From an uncultured Bacteroides sp. (GTDB taxonomy: Bacteria > Bacteroidota > Bacteroidia > Bacteroidales > Bacteroidaceae): a stretch of 64,000 nucleotides of DNA. The stretch lies in contig CAMQVH010000002.1 of assembly GCA_947038155.1 (NCBI GenBank), positions 1 through 64,000 on the forward strand. The letters run 5' to 3'. Below, in pieces: positions 8,986-18,796 of the stretch; position 1 is the stretch's first letter, and every line of letters begins with the position of its first letter. The notes below the pieces were generated by a model. The model saw only the letters and a program-made list of their open reading frames with translations, ran no database searches and had not been told where the DNA came from. The translations under genes and the position numbers were made by a program.

Positions 8986-10515
8986 ATGAATAACGTATTT
9001 GATCAGTATGAAGTATGGTTCGTAACAGGAGCACAGCTCTTGTACGGAGGTGATGCAGTAATCGCAGTAGACGCACACTCTAACGAAATGGTTAACGGTC
9101 TGAATGAATCAGGCAAACTTCCTGTAAAAGTAGTGTACAAAGGAACGGCCAACTCTTCTAAAGAGGTGGAAGCTGTATTCAAAGCTGCCAACAACGATGA
9201 CAAATGTGTAGGCGTCATCACTTGGATGCATACCTTCTCTCCTGCTAAAATGTGGATTCATGGTCTGCAACAATTAAAGAAACCATTGCTGCACCTGCAT
9301 ACTCAGTTCAACAAGGAAATTCCTTGGGATACAATGGATATGGACTTTATGAATCTGAACCAGTCAGCTCATGGCGACCGCGAGTTCGGACACATCTGTA
9401 CCCGTATGCGTATCCGTCGCAAAGTAGTGGTAGGCTACTGGAAAGAAGAAGAAACATTGCATAAGATTGCTGTCTGGATGCGTGTTTGCGCAGGTTGGGC
9501 TGACTCTCAGGATATGCTGATTATCCGTTTCGGCGATCAGATGAATAATGTAGCCGTAACCGATGGTGACAAAGTAGAAGCAGAACAACGCATGGGCTAT
9601 CATGTAGATTATTGCCCGGCAAGCGAGCTGATGGAATATCACAAAGAAATCAAAGATGCTGATGTAGATGCTTTGGTAGCTACTTACTTCAATGATTACG
9701 ATCACGACGCTTCTCTGGAAGACAAATCAACCGAAGCTTATCAGAAAGTATGGAATGCAGCTAAAGCCGAGCTTGCTCTCCGTGCTATCCTCAAAGCGAA
9801 AGGCGCCAAAGGATTCACGACCAACTTTGACGATCTGGGTCAGACTGACGGCAGCTATTTCGATCAGATTCCGGGACTGGCTTCTCAACGCCTGATGGCA
9901 GAAGGCTACGGATTCGGTGCTGAAGGTGACTGGAAATCGGCTGCTCTTTATCGCACTGTATGGGTAATGAATCAGGGACTTCCGAAAGGATGTTCATTCC
10001 TCGAAGACTATACACTAAACTTTGATGGTGCCAACAGTTCTATCCTACAATCACATATGTTGGAGATCTGTCCGCTTATCGCAGCTAACAAGCCTCGTCT
10101 GGAAGTACACTTCCTCGGCATAGGTATCCGTAAGAGCCAGACTGCCCGTCTTGTGTTCACTTCAAAGACAGGAACGGGCTGCACCGCAACTGTAGTGGAT
10201 ATGGGTAATCGTTTCCGTCTGATCGTAAACGATGTAGAATGTATCGAACCGAAACCACTTCCGAAATTGCCGGTTGCTTCCGCACTCTGGATTCCGATGC
10301 CTAACCTCGAAGTAGGCGCAGGCGCATGGATTCTGGCCGGTGGAACTCACCACTCTTGCTTCTCATATGACCTGACAGCAGAATACTGGGAAGATTATGC
10401 GGAAATCGCAGGCATCGAAATGGTACATATCAATAAAGATACGACTATCAGCTGCTTCAAGAAAGAACTGCGCATGAATGAAGTATATTATATGCTGAAC
10501 AAAGCGCTTTGCTAA
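8986..10515 (+). CDS. araA: L-arabinose isomerase
   Basis: This 509-residue protein matches AraA in length and motifs: VWFVTGAQLLYGG at the N-terminus, GVITWMHTFSPAKMWIHGL, HLHTQFNKEIPW, MDFMNLNQSAHGDREFG, a VDALVATYFNDYD region, AEGYGFGAEGDWK with a metal-binding Glu, and a HLLE-like metal site near the C-terminus (THHSCFS). It isomerises L-arabinose to L-ribulose in the cytoplasm. It is the last gene of the araD-araA run; the kinase gene follows only after a 371-bp repeat-rich gap. Confidence 0.96.
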   Translation: MNNVFDQYEVWFVTGAQLLYGGDAVIAVDAHSNEMVNGLNESGKLPVKVVYKGTANSSKEVEAVFKAANNDDKCVGVITWMHTFSPAKMWIHGLQQLKKPLLHLHTQFNKEIPWDTMDMDFMNLNQSAHGDREFGHICTRMRIRRKVVVGYWKEEETLHKIAVWMRVCAGWADSQDMLIIRFGDQMNNVAVTDGDKVEAEQRMGYHVDYCPASELMEYHKEIKDADVDALVATYFNDYDHDASLEDKSTEAYQKVWNAAKAELALRAILKAKGAKGFTTNFDDLGQTDGSYFDQIPGLASQRLMAEGYGFGAEGDWKSAALYRTVWVMNQGLPKGCSFLEDYTLNFDGANSSILQSHMLEICPLIAANKPRLEVHFLGIGIRKSQTARLVFTSKTGTGCTATVVDMGNRFRLIVNDVECIEPKPLPKLPVASALWIPMPNLEVGAGAWILAGGTHHSCFSYDLTAEYWEDYAEIAGIEMVHINKDTTISCFKKELRMNEVYYMLNKALC

Positions 10516-10886
10516 AAATCAATCACTGAGTTCACTTTTAAAAGTCGGTACCATCTCCATTGGGACTGACTAAAAAGTCGGTATCATCTCCATTCTCCTC
10601 CTTCGGGAAGGAGGAGTGGTCGAAGACCGAGGTGGTAGGAAAAAGGATCAGTATTCCTATTTTATTGTAAATGATAGAGTTATGTATTCACCTACCACCT
10701 CCCCCTATGGGTACTCCTCCTTCCCGAAGGAGGAGATTGGAGATAGAATCGACTTTTTAGTCACACACAATATGGATACTGGCGACTTTTAATTCAACCC
10801 GAATTAAAGACACTTCCGCCTTTTGAAAGTAGACTCAGTCTTTGTTCTCCACACTTATTGTTATACCTTAAAATATCGGTTTCAAC
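10516..10886. other. Gene-free araA-araB gap with a large inverted repeat
   Basis: No gene is supported in these 371 bases. Most of it is an interrupted palindrome (10568-10762) preceded by a partial direct copy of its outer segment (AGTCGGTACCATCTCCATT at about 10543 versus AGTCGGTATCATCTCCATT at 10577). The last ~120 bases before the kinase gene are AT-rich and could hold its promoter, but I see no clean TAnnTTTG box. Confidence 0.7.
10568..10762. repeat. Long inverted repeat, CTCCTCCTTCGGGAAGGAGGAG family
   Basis: Arms of 49 bases (10568-10616 and 10714-10762) are near-perfect reverse complements. Each runs from GACTAAAAAGTCG outside to CTCCTCCTTC-GGGAAGGAGGAG inside, so each arm also ends in its own small hairpin. 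A second inner pair (GAGGTGGTAGG near 10630 and CCTACCACCTC near 10691) extends the symmetry. A sibling copy of the outer sequence lies at 21193-21272. No coding content and no transposase are present. Confidence 0.85.
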
Positions 10887-12482
10887 ATGAAATTAGATGC
10901 AAAATCAACCATCGAGACAGGTAAAGCCATCCTTGGCATAGAACTCGGTTCGACACGAATAAAAGCTGTTCTGATTGACCAAGAAAACAAACCTATCGCT
11001 CAAGGCAGCCACACTTGGGAAAACCAACTGGTCAACGGACTTTGGACTTACAGCATTGATGCCATCTGGTCCGGACTGCAAGATTGCTACGCCGACCTCC
11101 GTTCCAACGTGAAGAAATTATACGACACAGAGATCGAAACACTGGCAGCCATTGGTGTCAGCGCCATGATGCATGGTTACATGCCTTTCAATGAAAAAGA
11201 AGAAATCCTCGTGCCTTTCCGCACTTGGAGAAATACCAATACAGGGCGTGCAGCGGCGGAATTATCCGAATTATTTGTCTATAACATCCCGTTGAGATGG
11301 AGCATTTCTCATTTGTACCAGGCTATTCTGGAGAACGAAGCGCACGTCAAAGACATCAAGTTCCTGACAACTCTTGCAGGTTATGTACATTGGCAAATAA
11401 CAGGCGAAAAGGTGTTGGGCATTGGTGACGCATCGGGTATGCTCCCCATAGATCCGACTACCAACAACTATTCCGCCGAAATGGTGGCCAAATTCGACAA
11501 ACTGATTGCTTCGAAGGAATACAGTTGGAAACTGGAAGACATTCTGCCCAAAGTATTGTCGGCTGGTGAAAATGCCGGTGTCCTCACACCGGAAGGCTGT
11601 AAAAAGCTCGATGCATCGGGTCATCTGAAAGCAGGAATACCGGTCTGCCCGCCGGAAGGAGACGCAGGCACCGGCATGGTAGCAACCAACGCCGTCAAGC
11701 AACGCACCGGCAACGTATCGGCAGGTACTTCTTCTTTCTCTATGATCGTATTGGAAAAAGAATTATCGAAGCCATACGAAATGATCGACATGGTCACCAC
11801 TCCCGACGGAAGCCTCGTAGCCATGGTACATTGCAACAACTGTACTTCGGATCTTAACGCATGGGTCAACCTGTTCAAAGAATACCAGGAACTTCTGGGT
11901 ATACCTGTAGATATGGATGAACTCTATGGCAAACTTTATAACATTGCCCTTACCGGTGATGCCGATTGCGGTGGCCTCCTCTCCTACAACTACATTTCAG
12001 GTGAACCCGTTACGGGACTTGCCGAGGGAAGACCTTTGTTCGTACGTTCGGCCAATGACAAGTTCAACCTTGCAAACTTTATGCGGGCTCATTTATACGC
12101 TTCAGTCGGAGTTCTCAAGATTGGCAACGACATCCTGTTCAACGAAGAAAAGATCAAAGTCGACAGAATCACAGCTCACGGAGGGTTGTTCAGAACCAAA
12201 GGAGTCGGTCAAAGAGTACTTGCAGCAGCCATCAACTCGCCCATATCTGTTATGGAAACAGCCGGTGAAGGCGGTGCATGGGGAATTGCCCTGCTGGGTT
12301 CTTACCTGGTAAACAATAAAAAGGGACAATCTCTCGCCGATTTCCTGGATGAAAGTGTATTTGTCAGCGATGCTGGTGTCGAGGTATCACCCACACCCGA
12401 AGATGTAGCCGGCTTCAACACATACATTGAAAGCTACAAGGCAGGTTTGCCTATAGAAGAAGCTGCTGTCAAATTCAAATAA
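10887..12482 (+). CDS. araB: L-ribulokinase, FGGY carbohydrate kinase
   Basis: This 531-residue FGGY kinase has N-terminal phosphate-binding [18 protein letters not shown]-domain motifs [24 protein letters not shown] and [14 protein letters not shown], and a C-terminal [19 protein letters not shown] with [12 protein letters not shown]. By context it phosphorylates L-ribulose to L-ribulose-5-P between AraA and AraD. Sequence alone could also suit a xylulokinase; the neighbours decide the call. It is separated from araA by a repeat-rich gap, so it may belong to a second transcript with the GH146 and GH51 genes. Confidence 0.88.
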   Translation: MKLDAKSTIETGKAILGIELGSTRIKAVLIDQENKPIAQGSHTWENQLVNGLWTYSIDAIWSGLQDCYADLRSNVKKLYDTEIETLAAIGVSAMMHGYMPFNEKEEILVPFRTWRNTNTGRAAAELSELFVYNIPLRWSISHLYQAILENEAHVKDIKFLTTLAGYVHWQITGEKVLGIGDASGMLPIDPTTNNYSAEMVAKFDKLIASKEYSWKLEDILPKVLSAGENAGVLTPEGCKKLDASGHLKAGIPVCPPEGDAGTGMVATNAVKQRTGNVSAGTSSFSMIVLEKELSKPYEMIDMVTTPDGSLVAMVHCNNCTSDLNAWVNLFKEYQELLGIPVDMDELYGKLYNIALTGDADCGGLLSYNYISGEPVTGLAEGRPLFVRSANDKFNLANFMRAHLYASVGVLKIGNDILFNEEKIKVDRITAHGGLFRTKGVGQRVLAAAINSPISVMETAGEGGAWGIALLGSYLVNNKKGQSLADFLDESVFVSDAGVEVSPTPEDVAGFNTYIESYKAGLPIEEAAVKFK

Positions 12483-12587
12483 GCGGCTTCACGGAGACCT
12501 TTCTCCCCCTTTCCCTGAATTTAGTATTAACATAAATATCCTCATTCCCTCTCCTTTTTGGAGGGGGGCAGGGGGGAAGCTATTATC

Positions 12588-14996
12588 ATGAAAACCACCT
12601 CGTTCATACTTGCCCTTATTATATCCATCTCCATCGGAAAAGCCCAGACGAACCATCAGGTCTCTTACTTTTCCCTTCAAGATGTGAAGTTATTAGACAG
12701 TCCTTTTCTGCAAGCTCAACAGACTGATTTACATTATATCTTAGCTCTCGATCCGGACAGATTATCAGCTCCTTTCCTTCGCGAAGCCGGACTGACACCC
12801 AAAGCCCCAAGCTATACCAACTGGGAGAATACAGGACTGGACGGTCACATCGGCGGACATTACCTTTCCGCACTTTCCATGATGTATGCCTCCACCGGAG
12901 ATACGGTGATTTACAACCGGCTCAACTATATGCTCAACGAACTACACCGTGCACAGCAAGCTGTCGGCACAGGATTTATCGGAGGAACACCCGGAAGCCT
13001 CCAACTTTGGAAAGAAATCAAAGCAGGTGACATTCGTGCCGGAGGCTTCAGCTTAAACGGCAAATGGGTACCCCTCTATAATATACACAAAACGTATGCC
13101 GGACTGCGGGACGCTTACCTGTATGCCCACAGCGATCTGGCACGTCAGATGCTGATTAATCTCACCGACTGGATGATTGATATTACTTCCGGTCTTAGCG
13201 ACAGCCAAATGCAGGATATGCTCCGTAGTGAGCATGGCGGCTTAAATGAAACGTTTGCGGATGTAGCGGAAATAACAGGCGATAAGAAATACCTGGAACT
13301 GGCACGCCGTTTCTCTCATAAAGTCATTCTCGACCCGCTTATCAAAAACGAAGACAAGTTAAACGGAATGCATGCCAACACACAAATTCCTAAAGTAATC
13401 GGATACAAACGGGTAGCCGAAGTTTCAAAGGATGACAAAGACTGGAATCATGCAGCAGAATGGGATCATGCAGCCCGTTTTTTCTGGAATACCGTAGTCA
13501 ATCACCGTTCTGTGTGTATCGGCGGGAATAGCGTACGCGAACATTTTCATCCATCGGACAACTTCACGTCTATGCTGAATGACGTTCAGGGACCGGAGAC
13601 TTGCAATACTTACAATATGCTTCGGCTGACCAAAATGCTTTATCAGAACTCCGGAGACGTTGGCAACTCCAACAAACCGGACCCACGTTATGTAGATTAT
13701 TATGAACGTGCACTCTACAATCATATCCTGTCATCACAAGAACCGGATAAAGGCGGATTCGTCTACTTTACTCCAATGCGTCCCGGGCATTACCGGGTCT
13801 ATTCGCAACCGGAAACATCGATGTGGTGCTGTGTCGGTTCAGGCTTGGAAAATCACACCAAGTATGGTGAATTTATTTATGCGCATCAACAAGATACGCT
13901 TTACGTCAATCTTTTTATTCCTTCACAACTGAACTGGAAAGAGCAAGGCGTTACATTAACGCAGGAAACTCTCTTCCCTGATGATGAAAAAGTAACCTTA
14001 CGAATAGACAAAGCCGCTAAGAAGAAACTGACATTAATGATTCGTATACCAGAATGGGCAGGAAACTCAGAAGGGTATGAAATCACCATCAACGGTAAGA
14101 AGCACCTTTCTGACATACAGGCGGGAACCAGTACATACCTTCCCCTCCGGCGTAAATGGAAGAAAGGAGATATGATCACCTTCCATCTGCCTATGAAGGT
14201 CAGTCTGGAGCAGATTCCCGACAAGAAAGATTACTATGCTTTCTTATACGGTCCCATCGTTCTTGCAGCTTCTACAGGAACAGAAAACCTTGACGGCATC
14301 TATGCAGACGACAGCCGCGGCGGTCACATTGCCCACGGCCGGCAAATTCCTTTGCAAGAGGTTCCGATGCTGATTGGGAATCCCGATTCTATCCGTCATT
14401 CTCTTCACAAACAGCCCAGAAGCAAACTAGCTTTTAGTTATGACGGAAACGTTTATCCGACACAAAAGAGTAAATCACTGGAGCTTATTCCATTCTTCCG
14501 CCTGCATAATTCCCGTTATGCCGTTTATTTCCGCCAAGCCAGTGAAGAACAGTTCAAAACGATTCAGGAAGAAATGGCTACAGCCGAACAGAAAGCGACC
14601 GAACTGGCGAATCAGACAGTTGACCTGATCTTCCCCGGTGAACAGCAACCGGAATCTGATCATGGCATTCAATATGAAGCATCCGAAACCGGAACCCACA
14701 AAGACCGTCATTTCCGCCGGGCTAAAGGCTGGTTCAGCTATAACCTGAAAGTAAAAGAAGAAGCAAGCCAGCTTATGATTACCGTACGGCAAGAAGACCG
14801 TAACAAAGCAGTGATCCTGCTGAATAACGAAAAACTGGCCGTTCATCCCACTATCAGCAAAGCTGACAAAGACGGTTTTATCACACTCTGCTATCTTCTG
14901 CCCCGTAAGTTAAAAGCAGGAAGCTGCGAGATTCTTTTTAAGCCGGACGGAACAGAATGGACTTCTGCCATTTACGAAGTACGTTTACTGAAATAA
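12588..14996 (+). CDS. GH146 beta-L-arabinofuranosidase (DUF1680 family)
   Basis: The ATG at 12588 gives an 802-residue protein starting with a clear signal peptide (cleavage near IGKAQ, residues 18-20). An upstream in-frame TTG at 12558 would put ten charged residues before the signal and is less likely. The GH127/GH146 zinc-thiolate site is visible: Glu337 and Cys339 in GPETCN, and Cys414-Cys415 in SMWCCVG, closely matching the known E-x-C...CC arrangement in which one Cys is the nucleophile. The related B. thetaiotaomicron protein BT0349 founded GH146. It should remove beta-L-arabinofuranose from pectic arabinan in the periplasm. A G-rich stretch lies just before the start. Confidence 0.9.
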   Translation: MKTTSFILALIISISIGKAQTNHQVSYFSLQDVKLLDSPFLQAQQTDLHYILALDPDRLSAPFLREAGLTPKAPSYTNWENTGLDGHIGGHYLSALSMMYASTGDTVIYNRLNYMLNELHRAQQAVGTGFIGGTPGSLQLWKEIKAGDIRAGGFSLNGKWVPLYNIHKTYAGLRDAYLYAHSDLARQMLINLTDWMIDITSGLSDSQMQDMLRSEHGGLNETFADVAEITGDKKYLELARRFSHKVILDPLIKNEDKLNGMHANTQIPKVIGYKRVAEVSKDDKDWNHAAEWDHAARFFWNTVVNHRSVCIGGNSVREHFHPSDNFTSMLNDVQGPETCNTYNMLRLTKMLYQNSGDVGNSNKPDPRYVDYYERALYNHILSSQEPDKGGFVYFTPMRPGHYRVYSQPETSMWCCVGSGLENHTKYGEFIYAHQQDTLYVNLFIPSQLNWKEQGVTLTQETLFPDDEKVTLRIDKAAKKKLTLMIRIPEWAGNSEGYEITINGKKHLSDIQAGTSTYLPLRRKWKKGDMITFHLPMKVSLEQIPDKKDYYAFLYGPIVLAASTGTENLDGIYADDSRGGHIAHGRQIPLQEVPMLIGNPDSIRHSLHKQPRSKLAFSYDGNVYPTQKSKSLELIPFFRLHNSRYAVYFRQASEEQFKTIQEEMATAEQKATELANQTVDLIFPGEQQPESDHGIQYEASETGTHKDRHFRRAKGWFSYNLKVKEEASQLMITVRQEDRNKAVILLNNEKLAVHPTISKADKDGFITLCYLLPRKLKAGSCEILFKPDGTEWTSAIYEVRLLK

Positions 14997-15065
14997 CCGT
15001 AAGAACAAGAGAATGATCATCGTAAAAATCAAACTTCTATATAATCATTTAAACAAATTCCATTT

Positions 15066-16610
15066 ATGAAAGCAAAACTATTAGTCAGCACGGCCTTTCT
15101 GGCAGCCTCGGTATCTCTTTCTGCACAAAAGAGTGCTACCATCACTGTACATGCCGACCAAGGCAAAGAAATCATCCCGAAGGAAATCTACGGTCAATTT
15201 GCCGAACACCTGGGCTCATGTATCTACGGTGGTCTTTGGGTAGGCGAAAATTCGGATATTCCTAATATCAAAGGATACCGGACAGACGTATTTAATGCAT
15301 TAAAAGACTTGTCTGTTCCCGTTCTCCGCTGGCCGGGCGGTTGCTTTGCCGATGAATATCACTGGATGGACGGAATCGGTCCCAAAGAAAATCGTCCGAA
15401 GATGGTGAACAACAACTGGGGAGGAACAATTGAAGACAACAGTTTCGGAACACACGAATTTCTGAACCTTTGCGAAATGCTGGGCTGCGAACCATATATA
15501 AGTGGAAACGTAGGCAGCGGCACGGTAGAAGAACTCGCCAAATGGGTGGAGTACATGACTTCCGACGGTGATTCTCCAATGGCAAATCTGCGTCGCAAGA
15601 ACGGCCGAGACAAGGCATGGAAAGTAAAATATCTCGGTGTAGGAAATGAAAGCTGGGGATGCGGCGGCAGCATGCGTCCTGAATATTATGCCGATCTGTA
15701 TCGCCGTTATTCTACTTATTGCCGTAACTATGACGGTAATCATCTTTTTAAGATAGCCAGTGGTGCCAGTGATTACGACTATAACTGGACGGATGTACTG
15801 ATGAATCGTGTCGGCCACCGGATGCAAGGATTATCCTTACACTACTATACAGTTACAGGATGGAGCGGCAGCAAAGGCGCGGCAACCAAATTCAACAAAG
15901 ACGATTATTACTGGACGATGGGCAAATGTCTTGAAGTGGAAGATGTCATCAAAAAACATTGCGCCATCATGGACAAATATGATAAAGACAAGAAGATTGC
16001 CCTTTTGCTTGATGAATGGGGCACTTGGTGGGACGAAGAACCGGGAACGGTCAGAGGTCATCTGTATCAGCAAAACACATTGCGTGATGCCTTCGTTGCT
16101 TCTTTAAGCCTCGATGTATTCCACAAATATACCGACCGTCTGAAAATGGCGAACATCGCTCAGATAGTCAACGTTCTGCAATCTATGATCCTGACTAAAG
16201 ACAAAGATATGGTACTTACTCCTACTTATTATGTATTTAAGATGTACAAAGTGCACCAGGATGCAACCTATCTCCCACTCGACCTGACTTGCGAGAAAAT
16301 GAACGTACGCGATAATCGTACAGTTCCTATGGTCAGCGCAACAGCTTCTAAGGACAAAAACGGAGTGATCCATATTTCTCTCTCCAACATGAATGCAGAC
16401 AACGCACAGGAAATCACAGTCAATCTTCCGGACGTAAATGCCAAAAAGGCGATTGGAGAAATCCTGACTTCTGCTAATCTGACCGATTACAACTCCTTCG
16501 AAAAACCTAATATTGTAAAACCGGCTGCCTTCAAAGAGGTAAAAATCAATAAAGGAATTATGAAGGTAAAACTACCGGCTAAGTCAATTGTTACTTTAGA
16601 GTTACAGTAA
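15066..16610 (+). CDS. GH51 alpha-L-arabinofuranosidase
   Basis: This 514-residue protein has a signal peptide (cleavage after SLSAQ, ~21). The TIM-barrel shows acid/base Glu195 (GVGNESWGCGG) and nucleophile Glu317 (LLLDEWGTWWD), the classic GH51 pair; a C-terminal beta-sandwich covers ~390-514. It releases L-arabinose from alpha-linked arabino-oligosaccharides in the periplasm, upstream of the epimerase and symporter. It follows the GH146 gene by 69 bases and is probably cotranscribed. Downstream is an inverted repeat that may end this transcript and also overlaps the transketolase promoter. Confidence 0.94.
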   Translation: MKAKLLVSTAFLAASVSLSAQKSATITVHADQGKEIIPKEIYGQFAEHLGSCIYGGLWVGENSDIPNIKGYRTDVFNALKDLSVPVLRWPGGCFADEYHWMDGIGPKENRPKMVNNNWGGTIEDNSFGTHEFLNLCEMLGCEPYISGNVGSGTVEELAKWVEYMTSDGDSPMANLRRKNGRDKAWKVKYLGVGNESWGCGGSMRPEYYADLYRRYSTYCRNYDGNHLFKIASGASDYDYNWTDVLMNRVGHRMQGLSLHYYTVTGWSGSKGAATKFNKDDYYWTMGKCLEVEDVIKKHCAIMDKYDKDKKIALLLDEWGTWWDEEPGTVRGHLYQQNTLRDAFVASLSLDVFHKYTDRLKMANIAQIVNVLQSMILTKDKDMVLTPTYYVFKMYKVHQDATYLPLDLTCEKMNVRDNRTVPMVSATASKDKNGVIHISLSNMNADNAQEITVNLPDVNAKKAIGEILTSANLTDYNSFEKPNIVKPAAFKEVKINKGIMKVKLPAKSIVTLELQ

Positions 16611-16667
16611 TCTAATAGTAAATACTTACTGTATTGTAAACAAGAAGGCTGCTAAAAAGCCTACAAA

Positions 16668-16714
16668 AAAGATAGCTCTTTTGGATGGTTAATTACACAT
16701 AAAGAGCTATCTTT
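16668..16714. promoter_or_regulatory. 14-bp perfect dyad overlapping the transketolase promoter
   Basis: AAAGATAGCTCTTT (16668-16681) and AAAGAGCTATCTTT (16701-16714) are perfect reverse complements around a 19-base spacer. The right arm contains most of the -7 box at 16708-16715. In RNA from the upstream GH51 operon it would be a hairpin; in DNA it would be a dyad placed over the promoter. Either a terminator-like or an operator-like role fits. Confidence 0.6.
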
Positions 16715-16715
16715 G
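16708..16715 (+). promoter_or_regulatory. Bacteroidetes -7 box TATCTTTG for transketolase
   Basis: TATCTTTG matches the TAnnTTTG -7 consensus of Bacteroides and lies ~72 bases before the chosen transketolase start. A TTTG at 16680-16683 is a possible -33 element, with slightly long spacing. Confidence 0.6.
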
Positions 16716-16786
16716 CCAACATTATGAGAAATATGCCAAGTAATTGGCACATTGACAGACTAGCAAATCTATTAATTATTAAAGAT

Positions 16787-18796
16787 ATGAACGATAATAA
16801 ACTTATGAATCGTGCAGCGGATAACATCCGTATTCTTGCTGCTTCAATGGTTGAGAAAGCCAATTCCGGTCACCCGGGTGGCGCCATGGGTGGTGCTGAC
16901 TTTGTAAATGTACTCTTCTCTGAATTTCTAGTATACGATCCTGAAAATCCGCGTTGGGAAGGTCGTGACCGTTTCTTCCTTGATCCGGGTCATATGTCTC
17001 CGATGCTTTATTCAACTTTGGCATTGACCGGTAAGTTCACTCTGGACGAACTGAAAGAATTCCGCCAATGGGGAAGCCCTACTCCGGGACATCCGGAAGT
17101 AGACATCATGCGTGGTATCGAAAATACTTCCGGTCCGCTGGGACAGGGACATACTTTCGCTGTAGGTGCCGCTATCGCAGCTAAATTCCTGAAAGCACGC
17201 TTCAATGAAGTAATGAATCAGACTATTTACGCATACATTTCCGATGGTGGTATTCAGGAAGAAATCTCTCAGGGTGCCGGACGTATTGCCGGTGCATTGG
17301 GACTGGACAACCTGATCATGTTCTACGACTCCAACGATATTCAGCTTTCTACAGAAACGAAAGATGTAACCGTTGAAGACACTGCCATGAAATATGAAGC
17401 ATGGGGATGGAACGTACTCAGCATCAATGGTAATGATCCTGACGAAATCCGTGCAGCTATCAAAGAAGCACAGGCAGAAAAAGAGCGCCCGACCCTGATT
17501 ATCGGTAAAACCGTTATGGGTAAAGGCGCACGCAAGGCAGACGGCAGCAGCTACGAAGCCAACTGTGCTACACACGGTGCTCCGCTCGGTGGCGACGCCT
17601 ATGTAAATACAATCAAGAATCTGGGTGGCGATCCTGTCAATCCGTTCGTGATTTTCCCGGAAGTAGCCGAACTGTATGCAAAGAGAGCAGCAGAATTAAA
17701 GAAAATCGTAGCTGAAAGATATGCAAAGAAGGCCGAATGGACGAAAGCCAATCCGGAACTGGCAGCTAAACTGGAAGCATTCTTCTCCGGCAAAGCTCCT
17801 AAAGTAGACTGGGCTGCCATCGAACAAAAAGCAGGTACTGCCACTCGTGCCGCTTCTGCAACTGTTCTGGGTGCTCTTGCAATGCAGGTAGAAAATATGA
17901 TCGTTGCTTCTGCCGACCTTTCTAACTCCGACAAGACCGACGGTTTCCTGAAGAAAACTCATTCTTTCAAGAAGGGCGATTTCAGCGGTGCATTCTTCCA
18001 GGCCGGTGTATCTGAATTATCAATGGCTTGTATCTGTATCGGTATGTCACTTCACGGTGGTGTGATCGCTGCTTGCGGTACCTTCTTCGTATTCTCCGAC
18101 TATATGAAACCTGCCGTACGTATGGCTGCTCTGATGGAACAACCTGTGAAGTTCATCTGGACTCACGATGCGTTCCGCGTAGGTGAAGACGGTCCTACTC
18201 ATGAACCGGTAGAACAGGAAGCTCAAATCCGCCTGATGGAGAAACTGAAAAACCACAAGGGACACAACTCTATGTTGGTACTTCGTCCGGCTGATGCGGA
18301 AGAAACGACTATCGCATGGAAACTTGCCATGGAAAATATGTCTACTCCGACAGGTCTGATCTTCTCCCGTCAGAATATCGCTAACCTGCCTGCCGGAACT
18401 GATTACGAACAAGCAGCCAAGGGTGCTTATATCGTAGCCGGTTCAGACGAAAATCCGGATGTAATCCTGGTAGCTTCAGGTTCCGAAGTGTCTACTTTGG
18501 TAGCCGGTACAGAGTTGCTTCGCAAGGATGGCGTAAAAGTTCGTATCGTATCTGCACCATCAGAAGGTCTGTTCCGCAGCCAGTCTAAGGAATATCAGGA
18601 ATCAGTTCTTCCGGCTGATGCCAAGATATTCGGTCTTACTGCCGGTTTGCCTGTCACTCTTCAAGGTCTGGTAGGTTGCCACGGCAAAGTATGGGGATTG
18701 GAATCTTTCGGTTTCTCTGCTCCTTACACAGTATTGGATGAAAAACTTGGATTTACTGCCGAGAACGTATATAATCAGGTAAAAGCAATGATTTAA
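16787..18796 (+). CDS. tkt: Transketolase
   Basis: With the ATG at 16787 (MNDNKLMNRAADNIR) the protein is 669 residues, the usual transketolase length. An in-frame ATG at 16724 would add 21 residues of no family resemblance. Motifs include ANSGHPGGAMGGADF, GPLGQGHTFAVGAAIA, a TPP-site DGGIQEEISQGAGRIAG, THGAPLGGDAY, and in the C-terminal half THDAFRVGEDGPTHEPVEQ with the conserved catalytic His/Glu context. It moves two-carbon units between pentose and hexose phosphates in the cytoplasm and takes D-xylulose-5-P from the arabinose pathway. The stop overlaps the rpiB start by one base (TAATG). Confidence 0.95.
   Translation: MNDNKLMNRAADNIRILAASMVEKANSGHPGGAMGGADFVNVLFSEFLVYDPENPRWEGRDRFFLDPGHMSPMLYSTLALTGKFTLDELKEFRQWGSPTPGHPEVDIMRGIENTSGPLGQGHTFAVGAAIAAKFLKARFNEVMNQTIYAYISDGGIQEEISQGAGRIAGALGLDNLIMFYDSNDIQLSTETKDVTVEDTAMKYEAWGWNVLSINGNDPDEIRAAIKEAQAEKERPTLIIGKTVMGKGARKADGSSYEANCATHGAPLGGDAYVNTIKNLGGDPVNPFVIFPEVAELYAKRAAELKKIVAERYAKKAEWTKANPELAAKLEAFFSGKAPKVDWAAIEQKAGTATRAASATVLGALAMQVENMIVASADLSNSDKTDGFLKKTHSFKKGDFSGAFFQAGVSELSMACICIGMSLHGGVIAACGTFFVFSDYMKPAVRMAALMEQPVKFIWTHDAFRVGEDGPTHEPVEQEAQIRLMEKLKNHKGHNSMLVLRPADAEETTIAWKLAMENMSTPTGLIFSRQNIANLPAGTDYEQAAKGAYIVAGSDENPDVILVASGSEVSTLVAGTELLRKDGVKVRIVSAPSEGLFRSQSKEYQESVLPADAKIFGLTAGLPVTLQGLVGCHGKVWGLESFGFSAPYTVLDEKLGFTAENVYNQVKAMI

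Noticed and set aside
10887..12482. Xylulokinase
   Set aside because: FGGY motifs do not exclude it, but the gene sits between araA and arabinan-degrading enzymes and the pathway lacks any other ribulokinase here.
16724..16786. Longer transketolase N-terminus
   Set aside because: The extra 21 residues do not resemble the family and the ATG at 16724 is only 9 bases after the -7 box, so the start at 16787 is preferred.
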